Of a stretch of 64,000 nucleotides of DNA, positions 1 through 8,606 are shown piece by piece. Source of the DNA: Solirubrobacteraceae bacterium (GTDB taxonomy: Bacteria > Actinomycetota > Thermoleophilia > Solirubrobacterales > Solirubrobacteraceae); the NCBI GenBank assembly GCA_030447505.1, contig JAUJOT010000001.1, positions 124,001 to 188,000 of the forward strand, read 5' to 3'. The notes under the pieces were generated by a model. The model had not been told where the DNA came from, did no database searches, and saw only the letters and a list, made by a program, of their open reading frames with translations. Positions within the stretch are counted from its first letter, which is position 1. Every line of letters begins with the position of its first letter. The translations under genes and the position numbers were made by a program.

Positions 1-591
1 GCCTTCTTGCCCGACGGGCGCCTGCTGGCGACCGACCAGGGCGCCGACGATCGCGGCAGCCGCCCGATCGGCAACGCGCCCGACCTGCTCTTCGAGGTCC
101 GCGAGGGCGCGTGGTACGGGTGGCCGGACTTCATCGGCGGCGACCCCGTCAACGATCCGCTCTACGCGCCACAGCGCGGGCCACGGCCGACGTTCGTGCT
201 CGCCGACCATCACGCGCTGCCGGCGCCGCAGCGGGCGCTGCTTCGCTTCGAGCCGCACAGCTCGGCGGTGAAGTTCGCCGTCGTGCCCTCGGGCCGCCTC
301 GCCGGCCAGGTCATCGTCGCGCTGTTCGGCGACGAGGCGCCGATGACCGCGCCGCACCGACCGCCGGTCGGACGCACGCTTGCGCGCGTCGACCCTCAGG
401 ACTGGTCGCTGCACGCGGTCGACGCCCCGCCGCTGCAGCGCCCGATCGACGTCGCGTTCTCGCCGCGCGACGGCGCTCTGCACGTCCTGGACTTCGGGCG
501 CTTCGAGATGAGCGCCGACGGCGTGCGCGCCGAGGCCGAAACCGGCCGCCTCTGGCGCATCGAGCTATCCGACAGACAGGAGCAGACATGA
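1..591 (+). CDS. PQQ-type sorbosone/glucose dehydrogenase family protein, C-terminal part
   Basis: This gene enters from the left edge; its frame is open from base 1 and only about 196 codons are visible. The product resembles the C-terminal blades of soluble sugar/sorbosone dehydrogenases (six-bladed beta-propellers that use PQQ). Markers are a GAWYGWPDF block near residue 36, a VALFGDEAP block, and a terminal GRLWRI strand. The same blocks occur in the next gene, so the two are tandem paralogues. The stop codon overlaps the next start (ATGA at 588-591), which implies translational coupling. Whether it binds PQQ and which sugar or aldehyde it oxidises cannot be read here. Confidence 0.75.
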   Translation, partial: AFLPDGRLLATDQGADDRGSRPIGNAPDLLFEVREGAWYGWPDFIGGDPVNDPLYAPQRGPRPTFVLADHHALPAPQRALLRFEPHSSAVKFAVVPSGRLAGQVIVALFGDEAPMTAPHRPPVGRTLARVDPQDWSLHAVDAPPLQRPIDVAFSPRDGALHVLDFGRFEMSADGVRAEAETGRLWRIELSDRQEQT

Positions 592-2168
592 AGCGTTCGC
601 TACGTGACCGACCCAAGTTCCTCAAGAGCCTTGACGCCGACAGTGCGCTGGCCGCCGCCTACCGGCCGGTCGGTCCGCTGCTCGGCAGGCTTCGGCTCAA
701 GCGCGAGGGCAGCCGCCCGTACAACCCGGCACACGTGCTCGTGCCGCAGGGTTTCGCCGTCGAGCTCGTGGCCTGCGGCTTCAACAGCCCAGTGCACTGC
801 TGCTTCGACGACGACGGGTTCTGCTACGTCACCGAGGGCGGCCACAAGATCGAGGCGCGACCGCGGATCCTCAAGGTCGACGTGAGCACCGGCGAGCACG
901 AGACGTTCCTCGAGCTCCCCGAGGAGCGCTGGATCAAGACCGGCTCGGTCACCGGCGGCTGCTGGCACGACGGCTACTTCTACTTCTCCAACACCAACGC
1001 CCTCTCGCGCGTGCGCCCCGGCGGCGAGATCGAGGACATCGTCACCGACCTGCCCGGACTCGGCGACCACCAGACCAACTACCCCAACGTCGGGCCCGAC
1101 GGCAAGCTCTACTGGGGCCAGGGCACGGCGACCAACCTCGGAGTCGTCGGCGCCGACAACTACGCGTACGAGTGGCTGCGCGACTTCCGCGACTTCCACG
1201 ACGTGCCGGGCCAGGACATCGTGCTGGCGGGGCGCAACTTCGAGTATCCCGACGTCTTCGGCAACCCGGCCGACAAGGTCACAAGCGGCGCCTACGTGCC
1301 GTTCGGCACCGAGACGACCGCGGGCCGGGTGGTCAAGGGCGACGTCAGGGCCAGCGGCTCGATCCTGTGCTGCAACCCCGACGGCTCCGACCTCCAGCTC
1401 GTGGCCTGGGGACTGCGCAACCCCTACGGCACGGCCTTTCACCCCGACGGGCGGCTGTTCGCCGTCGAGCACGGCATCGACGAGCGCAGCCAGCGCTTCA
1501 TCGTCGACGACAACGACGACTTCTACGAGATCCAGCGCGGCGCCTGGTACGGCTGGCCGGACTTCGCTTCGGGCATCCGCCTCGACGATCCCTGCTGGGG
1601 CGAGGCCGGGCAGGGCCGCGAGCCGGTTCTCGCCGAGCACCCCGACCCAGATCCGCCCAAGCCGTTCGCGACCTTCCCCACCCACTCGGCGGCCAACGGC
1701 GTCGACTTCTGCCGCGACCCCGGCTTCGGCTTCGAGGGCGACGCCTTCGTCGCCCTCTTCGGCGACCTCGCCCCGGTCACCTCCAAGCGCGTCATGCCGG
1801 TCGGCTACAAGGTCGTGCGCGTCGACATGGCCAGCGGCGAGGTCGTCGACTTCGCCGTCAACAAGCTCACCGGCCCTGCCTCGAAGCTCCCGCACCGCGG
1901 CTTCGAGCGCCCGTCGCACTGCCAGTTCGGTCCCGACGGGGCGCTCTACGTCGTCGACTGGGGCGTCGTCAAGATCGCCCCCGAGGTCGGCGGGATCCGG
2001 ATGAAGCCCGGGACCGGAGCCCTGTGGCGCATCCGCCGCACCGAGGGCGAACCCGGCGACCGGCCGCCGAAGCCCACCCGCGTCCCGCTCTACGGCCTCA
2101 TGTTCGGGGCGCCCGCCGCCGCGGCGACCGCGATCGGCCTCGTGCTCTGGCGGAGGCGACGCTCGTGA
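588..2168 (+). CDS. PQQ-dependent sugar dehydrogenase paralogue with C-terminal membrane anchor
   Basis: The protein has 526 residues. It is a sorbosone/glucose-dehydrogenase-like beta-propeller and contains the same GAWYGWPDF and VALFGDLAP blocks as the upstream gene. The start is the ATG at 588, overlapping the upstream stop. No clear N-terminal signal peptide is seen. The last 25 residues form a hydrophobic alanine-rich helix followed by WRRRRS, which looks like a tail anchor with a basic stop-transfer end. It is rich in cysteine for its family, with pairs around residues 65-67 and 256-257. Both genes probably oxidise a sugar or aldehyde at the membrane, passing electrons to the respiratory chain through PQQ. 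The substrate is unknown. Confidence 0.75.
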   Translation: MKRSLRDRPKFLKSLDADSALAAAYRPVGPLLGRLRLKREGSRPYNPAHVLVPQGFAVELVACGFNSPVHCCFDDDGFCYVTEGGHKIEARPRILKVDVSTGEHETFLELPEERWIKTGSVTGGCWHDGYFYFSNTNALSRVRPGGEIEDIVTDLPGLGDHQTNYPNVGPDGKLYWGQGTATNLGVVGADNYAYEWLRDFRDFHDVPGQDIVLAGRNFEYPDVFGNPADKVTSGAYVPFGTETTAGRVVKGDVRASGSILCCNPDGSDLQLVAWGLRNPYGTAFHPDGRLFAVEHGIDERSQRFIVDDNDDFYEIQRGAWYGWPDFASGIRLDDPCWGEAGQGREPVLAEHPDPDPPKPFATFPTHSAANGVDFCRDPGFGFEGDAFVALFGDLAPVTSKRVMPVGYKVVRVDMASGEVVDFAVNKLTGPASKLPHRGFERPSHCQFGPDGALYVVDWGVVKIAPEVGGIRMKPGTGALWRIRRTEGEPGDRPPKPTRVPLYGLMFGAPAAAATAIGLVLWRRRRS

Positions 2169-2224
2169 GATCGCGGTCGACGTCGGAGAGATAAGGCGCC
2201 AGTGGCGCCTGAGCTCGCGCGCGC

Positions 2225-2422
2225 TCAGGCGCGGCTATCGCGTGGATCGTGCGGACGTTCTGTGGCCAGTCGCCAGGCGATCGCCGGATTGATGCGGGTG
2301 GCGCTCTCCACGAGCGGTGACACGAGGCCGCGGCGGGCGAGGCAGCGCGGGCAGCTCTCGATCCGCATCGACGACGCCTGAATCCTGACCTGAAGACGAC
2401 ACCGGCCACAGTGCAAGTACAT
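2225..2422 (-). CDS. small zinc-ribbon protein
   Basis: A 65-residue protein. It has a CxxC pair at residues 5-8 (CGRC) and a second CxxC at about 25-28 (CPRC), the spacing of a zinc ribbon. The C-terminal half (about 35 residues) is not obviously folded. Zinc ribbons of this size usually act as nucleic-acid or protein-binding modules; no partner can be named. It sits alone, converging on the sugar dehydrogenase gene with a gap of about 55 bases. The ATG is at 2422. Codon use is like its neighbours, and the conserved cysteine pattern is the main reason to believe it. Confidence 0.6.
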   Translation of the reverse strand: MYLHCGRCRLQVRIQASSMRIESCPRCLARRGLVSPLVESATRINPAIAWRLATERPHDPRDSRA

Positions 2423-2578
2423 CTCGAACGCTCCCGATCGCCCACTGAAATGTGCGCGATGGTCCGCTGCGACCCCCTAAGGGAGGTTGCCGCCGGCTGC
2501 CGTCTCAGCGCAATGCATTGCTTTGCGAGCCGATTTCGATTCGCAGAGCTGCTTCAGCCTAGCAGCGCGAGATGGCTA

Positions 2579-2955
2579 CTACGCGAGCCGCTTGGCGACG
2601 AGTTGCGCGTGCGCCGCGACGTCACCGGCAAACGCTGCGAAGTCCGCCGCGTGCAGCGACTGCGGGCCGTCGCAGCGCGCGTGCTCGGGATCCTGGTGGA
2701 CCTCGACGAGGATGCCGTCCGCGCCGATCGCCGCGGCCGCGCGCGACATCGGCTGCACGAGCCGGCGGTCGCCATCACCTCCTCGGCGCCCTCCTTCAGC
2801 ACGTAGTCGGCGGCCATCAGCAGCTCGTCGAGCGACGCGGACAGCCCGCGCTTGAGCAGCACGGGCTTGCCGAGCCGCCCGACGACCTCGAGCAGCGAGT
2901 AGTTCTGCATGTTGCGCGCGCCGATCTGCACGACGTCGGCCGCCTCGGCCCCCGA
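2579..2955 (-). pseudogene. aroF: remnant of aroF-type DAHP synthase (truncated, internally deleted, frameshifted)
   Basis: DAHP synthase condenses PEP and erythrose 4-phosphate in the first step of the shikimate pathway. Two pieces are recognisable on the minus strand in different frames. The 5' piece (about 2785-2955) contains [16 protein letters not shown] and [13 protein letters not shown]. The 3' piece (about 2579-2775) contains [16 protein letters not shown] and [12 protein letters not shown], ending in a TAG at 2579. The N-terminal half is missing: an in-frame stop lies just upstream of the first piece. About 40 residues, including the usual CERGIRTFE and PSHGTG motifs, are missing at the junction, where the frame also changes. 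It cannot make an active enzyme as it stands. Confidence 0.75.
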
Positions 2956-2956
2956 T

Positions 2957-3589
2957 CTACAGGCCGAGGTCGCGGACGCCGAGCTCGTCGGCGCCGAGGT
3001 GATGGGCGAGCTCGTGACGCACCGTGCGCGTGACCTCGTCGCGCAGGCGGTCGGGATCGTCGCCGAAGTCGCGCCGCAGCGTGTCGCGGTAGATGACGAT
3101 CCGGTCGGGCACGTCGTCGCGCGCGACGCCGTCGCCGTGGTACAGCCCGTAGGCGCGCATCTTGCGGCCGCCGTCGGAGATGACGACCGCGACGTTGCGC
3201 TCCAGCGCGCGCTGGAGGATGTCGGGCAACTCGTCCATCGCCTCGCGCACGAGCTCGGCGAAGTCCTCGTCGTCGTAGGGATCGAGGTCGAGGAAGTGCA
3301 GCTCGTCGGGGTCCGGGGCGACGCCGTCGCGCGCGAGCCGCTCGCTCTCCTGCACGATGCGCTCGAACTCGGCCTCGGACTCTGGCTCGCTCCAGCCCGC
3401 CAGGCGCAGCCCGAGCGACATCATCAGCGCGCCGATCACGAGGATCGCGAGCACCACGAGCACGCCGCCCTGCATGAGCCGCACCGGCGTGGAGACGCTG
3501 AAACCGCCGATCACGCCGACGACGCCGAGACCGAGGGCGAGCGCCAGAAGGGCGGCAAGCAGGACCCGTCGCGGCGTCGGCGTGCGCAT
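2957..3589 (-). CDS. membrane-anchored zincin-like metallopeptidase (PF06262-type)
   Basis: A 210-residue protein. Two hydrophobic helices at about residues 8-30 and 38-60 anchor it in the membrane. An acidic domain follows (about 80-210) that ends with [10 protein letters not shown], the HExxH zinc-binding helix of the minimal zincin family (DUF1025/Zincin_1). The LDPYDDEDF and [13 protein letters not shown] stretches are typical of that family. Members are small putative metalloproteases of unknown substrate. The N-terminal membrane part is an addition to the usual core of about 120 residues. It lies 5 bases after the acyl-CoA dehydrogenase gene, so the two are probably co-transcribed. The aroF remnant begins directly after its stop. 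Confidence 0.75.
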   Translation of the reverse strand: MRTPTPRRVLLAALLALALGLGVVGVIGGFSVSTPVRLMQGGVLVVLAILVIGALMMSLGLRLAGWSEPESEAEFERIVQESERLARDGVAPDPDELHFLDLDPYDDEDFAELVREAMDELPDILQRALERNVAVVISDGGRKMRAYGLYHGDGVARDDVPDRIVIYRDTLRRDFGDDPDRLRDEVTRTVRHELAHHLGADELGVRDLGL

Positions 3590-3594
3590 CGCGG

Positions 3595-4749
3595 CTACCG
3601 CATCGAGCGGGCGATGACCACCCGCTGGATCTCGTTCGTGCCCTCGTAGATCTGCGTGATCTTCGCGTCGCGCATCATGCGCTCGACGGGGTACTCGTTG
3701 ACGTAGCCGTAGCCGCCCAGCACCTGGACCGCCTCGACGGTCACCGCCATCGCCGTGTCCGAGGCGAACAGCTTCGCCATCGATGAGTACTTGCCGAGGT
3801 CGGGCTCGTTGCGGTCGGCCTTGGCGCAGGCCCTGTAGAGCAGCTCGCGTGCGGCGGCGGTGCGGGTCTCCATGTCGGCGAGCTTGAACTGGATGCCCTG
3901 CATCGCGTTGATCGGCTTGCCAAAGGCGATCCGCTCGCGCGCGTACGCGGCGGCGTAGTCCGTCGCGCCCTGCGCGATGCCGACCGCCTGCGCCGCCGCG
4001 CCGAGGCGCGTGCGCTCGAGCGTCGCGAGCGCCACGGACAGGCCCTTGCCCTCGACACCGAGCAGATTCTCGGCGGGCACGCGCACCTCGGTGAACGACG
4101 GGTTGCCGGTCGGCGAGCCCTTGATTCCGAGCTTGTGCTCGAGCTTGCCGGGGTCCAGGCCCTCGCGGTCGGCCTCGACGATGAAGGCCGAGCTGCGGTT
4201 GTTCTCGCGGTCGGTCTTCGCGAAGACGACGTAGAAGTCGGCGACGCCCGCGTTCGTGATCCAGTTCTTCTGACCGTTGATGACCCACTCGTCGCCGTCG
4301 TCGCTGCGCACGGCGAACGTTCTCAGGGAGGCGGGATCGGAGCCGGCCTCGGGCTCGGACAGCGCGAACGCCGGGCTCCATTCCCCGCTCGCGCAGCGCG
4401 GCAGGAAGCGCTCCTTCTGCGCATCGCTGCCGAAGAGCTGGATCGGCAGCGTGCCGAGCTCCTGCACCATGAGGATCAGCGCCGACGACGCGCAGGCCTT
4501 TGCGATCTCCTCGACGGCGATCTGCAGCATCAGCGTGCCCGTGCCGGTGCCGCCGTACTGCTCGTCGAACGGCAGCCCGAGGACGTCGTGCTCGGCGAGC
4601 AGCTCGCGGATGTCCTGCGGGTACTGCGCCGTGCGGTCGATCTCGGCCGCGCGCGGGGCGATCTTCTCCTGCGCGAGCTGGCGAATCATGTCGCGCAGGT
4701 CGGCGAGCTCTTGCGGGATCGCGTAGACGTCGGTCGTCGCGGTCGTCAC
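3595..4749 (-). CDS. acyl-CoA dehydrogenase
   Basis: A 384-residue FAD enzyme that introduces the alpha-beta double bond in acyl-CoA during fatty-acid or branched-chain amino-acid breakdown. Family features are visible in order: an N-terminal helical domain, the FAD/substrate block ALSEPEAGSD near residue 130, WVINGQKNWITN near 155, the FGKPINAMQGIQFKLADME segment near 270, and the C-terminal QVLGGYGYVNEYPVERMMRD with YEGTNEIQR. The catalytic glutamate is most likely that of YEGT. The start is a GTG at 4749. Chain-length specificity cannot be told from sequence. Confidence 0.9.
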   Translation of the reverse strand: MTTATTDVYAIPQELADLRDMIRQLAQEKIAPRAAEIDRTAQYPQDIRELLAEHDVLGLPFDEQYGGTGTGTLMLQIAVEEIAKACASSALILMVQELGTLPIQLFGSDAQKERFLPRCASGEWSPAFALSEPEAGSDPASLRTFAVRSDDGDEWVINGQKNWITNAGVADFYVVFAKTDRENNRSSAFIVEADREGLDPGKLEHKLGIKGSPTGNPSFTEVRVPAENLLGVEGKGLSVALATLERTRLGAAAQAVGIAQGATDYAAAYARERIAFGKPINAMQGIQFKLADMETRTAAARELLYRACAKADRNEPDLGKYSSMAKLFASDTAMAVTVEAVQVLGGYGYVNEYPVERMMRDAKITQIYEGTNEIQRVVIARSMR

Positions 4750-4779
4750 GACTCTGATGCTACAAGCGGCAGATCGGGG

Positions 4780-5646
4780 TTACGAACGCTCCTGAACGGG
4801 GAACCGGTGCCCATGGGCATAGGCACTTCCGTATTTCTCATCGCCCTCGGGGCGATCCTGAAGTTCGCAGTAACAGCCACGGTCTCGGGCATCGAGCTTT
4901 CTACGGTCGGCGTGATCCTGATGGTCGTGGGGGTCATCGGGCTCGTCTTCTCGCTGCTCGTGCTCATGCGCGCCGACCGCGGCGCCGGCGTCACGCGCGA
5001 CCGCGTCGTCGAGCGCGATCCGTACGTCTGATCGCTCCGCCGACGATCGGATGAGCGGCGCCTCGGGCTGCTGAGGCGCCGGCGGCGTCCGGGGCGCCGG
5101 CGCGTCCGGGTCGTCGGGCAGCCGGTACCACTCGGCGATCTTTCCCCCGCGCACGCGGATCGCGGTCCGCGCGTCGCCGCCGACGCCGCTTCCACAGTCC
5201 GCGCCGGGCCTGCTCGTAAGCCTGAACAGGGCGACCGTGAAGCCGTTCTTCGCGCCACGCGCCGAGACGAGCCGCGAGCCGCAGGACAGCGAGTCGTTGA
5301 ACAGCCGCACGTCGGAGAGCGTCGCGAGCGTCAGCACGGGTGTCGCGTTCTGCACCTTCGACGGAACCGACCACAACGCCGACGCGCGCTCGACGTCGCT
5401 GCGGCGCAGCGCGTCGGTCCAGCGGCGGATGACCGTGACCGCCCGCGGATCGGCTGCGCGCGTCGCGCGCAGCGGGACGTCTGAGGGAATCGCGAGCGGG
5501 CCGCCCGGCACGGACCGCTCGAGCTGCCGGCGCTCGCGCTCCTGCGGCGTCGTCTTCGCCTGCTCCTGTTCGCCGGCCGAACCCCCGCCGCAGCCGCCGA
5601 GCGCGACGGCGCAGAGCAGGACCGTGACAAGCGCGCGCGAGTGCAC
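4780..5646 (-). CDS. putative secreted lipoprotein
   Basis: The N-terminus shows a lipoprotein signal: a short hydrophobic stretch ending in the lipobox ALGGC at about residue 18, then a low-complexity linker. A globular domain of about 130 residues follows, with two cysteines (SLSCGS and GADCGSG) that could form a disulfide. The fold resembles small exported sensor-like domains, but I do not recognise a family. I prefer the GTG at 5646; a TTG at 5697 is an in-frame alternative with a poorer signal. The last 85 or so codons run antisense over the DUF6458 gene and look low-complexity, so the true C-terminus may be near 5035 if the frame has been disturbed. Confidence 0.55.
   Translation of the reverse strand: MHSRALVTVLLCAVALGGCGGGSAGEQEQAKTTPQERERRQLERSVPGGPLAIPSDVPLRATRAADPRAVTVIRRWTDALRRSDVERASALWSVPSKVQNATPVLTLATLSDVRLFNDSLSCGSRLVSARGAKNGFTVALFRLTSRPGADCGSGVGGDARTAIRVRGGKIAEWYRLPDDPDAPAPRTPPAPQQPEAPLIRSSAERSDVRIALDDAVARDAGAAVGAHEHEQREDEPDDPHDHQDHADRRKLDARDRGCYCELQDRPEGDEKYGSAYAHGHRFPVQERS
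4813..5031 (+). CDS. DUF6458-type small membrane protein
   Basis: A 72-residue protein that starts MGIGTSVFLIALGAILKFAV and has two transmembrane helices (about residues 4-20 and 28-50). A short basic/acidic cytoplasmic tail follows, ending RDPYV. This two-helix pattern with the GIG start matches the DUF6458 family common in actinobacteria; its function is unknown. The ATG at 4813 is preceded by a moderate purine-rich stretch. The gene is divergent from the acyl-CoA dehydrogenase and converges on the lipoprotein gene, overlapping its 3' end on the other strand. Confidence 0.75.
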   Translation: MGIGTSVFLIALGAILKFAVTATVSGIELSTVGVILMVVGVIGLVFSLLVLMRADRGAGVTRDRVVERDPYV

Positions 5647-5723
5647 GCAGGGAGGATCGCAGGCCTGCGCGCGCCGGCGCAGGTGGCGGCGCGCCAACGC
5701 GGCCGCCGCCGGCTAGTGGACCA

Positions 5724-6332
5724 CTAGCGCTGCCCCGCCACCATCGGCGCGCCGCCGGCGCCGGAGGCGATCAGCGCGCCGGCGAACGTGGCGAGCAGCA
5801 TCGCGTGCAGCTCCTGGCGCGTCATGTCGCCGTGCTCGATCCAGTCGAGGATCGCCGCGTCGAGGAACGCAAGCCAGCCGAACACCGCCGCCCGCGTCGC
5901 GGGCCGCTCGCCGTCGGGCCCCAGCCCCGCCAGGATCAGCTGCGCCGTGTCGACCCGCACCTGGCCCATCGTCTCGCGCACCTCGCGCGCGCCCGCGCTC
6001 TCGAGCATCTTCGCGTAGGCCTTGGGGCGCTCCTCGACCCAGAGGAGAAAGGCCTCGAGCGTCGTCGAGACCTGCTCGGCCGGCGGCAGCGTCGGGTCCG
6101 GCTGCACGCGCTCGCGCAGCTCGATCGCGCCCGCCATGAGCGCCGCCTCGAACAGCTTGTGCTTACTCGGAAAGTAGTGGTACAGCAGCGCCTTGGAGAT
6201 CTTCGCCGCACGCGCGATCTGCGCCATCGACAGCGCGTCGTAGCCGTGCTCGCCGAACAGCTCGGTCGCGCGCTCGAGCAGGAGCGCGCGGCGCTCGTCG
6301 TTCTGCATCCGCCGATAGGCCGGGCCGGCCAC
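5724..6332 (-). CDS. TetR-family transcriptional regulator
   Basis: A 202-residue regulator. The N-terminal helix-turn-helix is clear at about residues 20-60 (LFGEHGYDALSMAQIARAA, then SKALLYHYFPSKHKLF). The C-terminal ligand domain is typical in length. The start is a GTG at 6332, with an alternative ATG at 6308 that keeps the whole DNA-binding domain. It faces the DUF2339 gene across 85 bases that contain two copies of a 16-bp operator-like sequence, so it probably represses both itself and that gene. The ligand is unknown. Confidence 0.85.
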   Translation of the reverse strand: MAGPAYRRMQNDERRALLLERATELFGEHGYDALSMAQIARAAKISKALLYHYFPSKHKLFEAALMAGAIELRERVQPDPTLPPAEQVSTTLEAFLLWVEERPKAYAKMLESAGAREVRETMGQVRVDTAQLILAGLGPDGERPATRAAVFGWLAFLDAAILDWIEHGDMTRQELHAMLLATFAGALIASGAGGAPMVAGQR

Positions 6333-6354
6333 GCGGCAAGTCTAGCAGCACTCT

Positions 6355-6404
6355 TGACCGCTGGTCGACAGGCCGCTACCCTGCTTGCTGACCGCTGGTT
6401 GACA
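6355..6404. promoter_or_regulatory. twin operator-like repeats between TetR gene and DUF2339 gene
   Basis: Two direct copies of TGACCGCTGGTYGACA lie at 6355-6370 and 6389-6404, 34 bp apart start to start. The first contains a perfect short palindrome, GACC-GCT-GGTC. The second has one mismatch. The second copy ends just before the AGAGGAG ribosome-binding site of the DUF2339 gene. The position and symmetry fit binding sites for the neighbouring TetR protein, but binding is inferred. Confidence 0.6.
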
Positions 6405-6417
6405 AGAGGAGAGCGCG

Positions 6418-8583
6418 ATGAGGAGTGGGATCGACAGGGCTCGGCTAAACGCGCTGGAGCGCACGACGCAGGCGCTCGAGACGCGGCTCGAGGCGATCGA
6501 GGCGCAGACGCTGCGCAAGCGCGCCCCGTCGCCGTCGATGGCTCCCGCGCCGCCCCGCGCGAGCGCTCCTCTGCCCGCGCAGACGGCCGCACCGGCGCGC
6601 CCGCTACCGGCCTGGCCGGCGCCCGTCGGCCGACCGCTCCCACCGCCGGCCTCGGCCGCGCGGCTCGCCTCGGCCGCGCCGCCCGCCTCGGCTGCGCCCC
6701 CGGCGTCGGCCGACCGCCCGCGGCCGAGCCTCGAGGATCTGCTCGGCGGGCGCGTGCTCGCCTGGGCCGGCGGGCTTGCCGTCCTCGTCGGGATCGCGCT
6801 GCTGCTCGCGATCGCCGTCTCCAACGGCTGGATCGGCATCGGCGCACGCACGCTCCTGGCGGGAACGATCTCGCTCGCGCTGATCGGCGCCGGGGCGTGG
6901 CTGCAGGAGCGCCGGCAGCGCTCGGACGCCGCGCTGGCGGCCGTCGCCGCCGGGATCGCCGGGCTCTTCGTCACCGTCGCCGTCGGCGGTCCCGTGTACG
7001 GCGTGCTGCCGATCGGCGTCGCCCACGCGCTCGCGCTCGGCGCCGGCGCACTGGCGGCCGCGCTCGCCGTGCGCTGGGACGCATGCGGGATCGGCGCGCT
7101 CGGCATCGTCGGCGCGCTGCTCGCGCCGGTCCTCGCCGGCGCTCCGTCGGAGGGCTCGACGCTCGCCCTGCTCTGGCTCGCCGGCATGTCGGGCGTCGCC
7201 GTCGTCGTCTGGCAGCGCTGGAACTGGCTGTCGGTCGCCGTCTTCGCGATCGCGCTGCCGCAGTGGCTGTGGTGGCTTGCCGACAGCGCGCCGTCGCACA
7301 CGCTGGCCCTCCTCACGCTCACGGGCTTTGGCGCACTGAACGTCGGCGCCGCCGTCGGCTTCGAGTTGCGCGTGCCGGCCGCGCGCCTGCGCGTCTCCTC
7401 GGCCCTGCTGCTGACCTTCAACGCGCTCGTCTTCGCGCTCGCGGGCTGGTCGGCACTGGACGGCTCGCTGCTCGCGCACGTCTGGCTCGTCGCGCTCGCC
7501 GCGGTGCACCTTGCCGTCGGGCTGGCGACGCGCTCGACGCGCATCGCCCGCGAGCTGCGCCTGCTGTCGCTCGCACTCGGCGTCGTGCTCGCCGACGTCG
7601 CGGCGGCCACGATCCTCGACGGCGCGATCCTCGCAACCGCGTGGGCGCTGACGACCGTCGGCTTCGCGCTCCTCGCCCGCAGCGTGATCGCGCGCCGCAA
7701 GGGCGACCGCGACGAGCTGCTCGTCGGCCTCGGCCTCGGCGCCCACCTGCTGCTCAGCGCCGCGCAGGCGATCGCCCAGGCGCCGCCCGCAGCGATCGCC
7801 GCGGGCGACCCGATCTCCTTCGATGGGCAGCTCGCGATCGCCGCGACCGCCGCCGCGGCGTTCGTCGCAGCTCGCTTCGCAGCGCAGATCCGGCCCCAGT
7901 GGCGGGCGGCGCTGGACGCCGCCGCGATGGCGGCAGTCGCCTACCTGTCGATGCTGACGCTCGACGGCCCCGCGCTCGCCGCGGCGTTCGCCGCCCAGGC
8001 GCTCGCGCTTGTCACGATCGCGGCCCGCGCCCGCGACGACGTCGCCGGCTGCGGCGCCGGCGCGTTCCTGGCGCTCGCGCTCGGCCATGCGCTCGTGTTC
8101 GAGGCACCGCCGGCCGCGCTCTTCGCGGGCCTGGAGTCGATCCCCGCGGCCGGTCTCGCGCTCGGCGCGGCAGCGCTGGTCGCGCTGCGCGGCGCGCAGC
8201 TGCTCTCGCGCTGGCGCACCGCGCTCGCCGCCACCGCCGCGCTGACGCTCCTGTACCTCGCGTCCGTCGCACTCGTGACGCCGTTCGCGGGCGCCGACCT
8301 CGGTCAGTCGCTGCTCAGCGGCCTGTGGGCGCTGGCCGGCCTCGCCGGCCTGATCGCCGGGCTCGTGCGCGACGAGCGCACGCTGCGGCTCGGCTCGCTC
8401 GCGCTCCTCGGCACGACGATCGCCAAGGTCTTCCTCTACGACCTCGCGGCGCTCGAGTCGCTGTACCGCGTCGGCTCGTTCATCGCGCTCGGGCTGCTGC
8501 TGCTGCTCGCCGCGGGGCTCTGGCAGCGCATGCGGCCGCGGCCGCGGCCGGACCTCAGGACGACGCCTCCGGCACCGCGCTGA
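6418..8583 (+). CDS. DUF2339 polytopic membrane protein
   Basis: A 721-residue protein. Residues 1-25 form a short coiled coil (NALERTTQALETRLEAIE). Residues 35-100 are a proline/alanine linker. From about residue 110 the motif LLGGRVLAWAGGLAVLVGIALL opens the DUF2339 domain, and roughly 20 hydrophobic helices follow. The family is of unknown function and sits in the cytoplasmic membrane. The ATG at 6418 has a good RBS (AGAGGAG). Expression is probably controlled by the adjacent TetR protein through the repeats at 6355-6404. The gene is followed after 23 bases by the rhodanese gene. Confidence 0.8.
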   Translation: MRSGIDRARLNALERTTQALETRLEAIEAQTLRKRAPSPSMAPAPPRASAPLPAQTAAPARPLPAWPAPVGRPLPPPASAARLASAAPPASAAPPASADRPRPSLEDLLGGRVLAWAGGLAVLVGIALLLAIAVSNGWIGIGARTLLAGTISLALIGAGAWLQERRQRSDAALAAVAAGIAGLFVTVAVGGPVYGVLPIGVAHALALGAGALAAALAVRWDACGIGALGIVGALLAPVLAGAPSEGSTLALLWLAGMSGVAVVVWQRWNWLSVAVFAIALPQWLWWLADSAPSHTLALLTLTGFGALNVGAAVGFELRVPAARLRVSSALLLTFNALVFALAGWSALDGSLLAHVWLVALAAVHLAVGLATRSTRIARELRLLSLALGVVLADVAAATILDGAILATAWALTTVGFALLARSVIARRKGDRDELLVGLGLGAHLLLSAAQAIAQAPPAAIAAGDPISFDGQLAIAATAAAAFVAARFAAQIRPQWRAALDAAAMAAVAYLSMLTLDGPALAAAFAAQALALVTIAARARDDVAGCGAGAFLALALGHALVFEAPPAALFAGLESIPAAGLALGAAALVALRGAQLLSRWRTALAATAALTLLYLASVALVTPFAGADLGQSLLSGLWALAGLAGLIAGLVRDERTLRLGSLALLGTTIAKVFLYDLAALESLYRVGSFIALGLLLLLAAGLWQRMRPRPRPDLRTTPPAPR

Positions 8584-8606
8584 GGGTGCGCGGTACTCTC
8601 GCGCGC

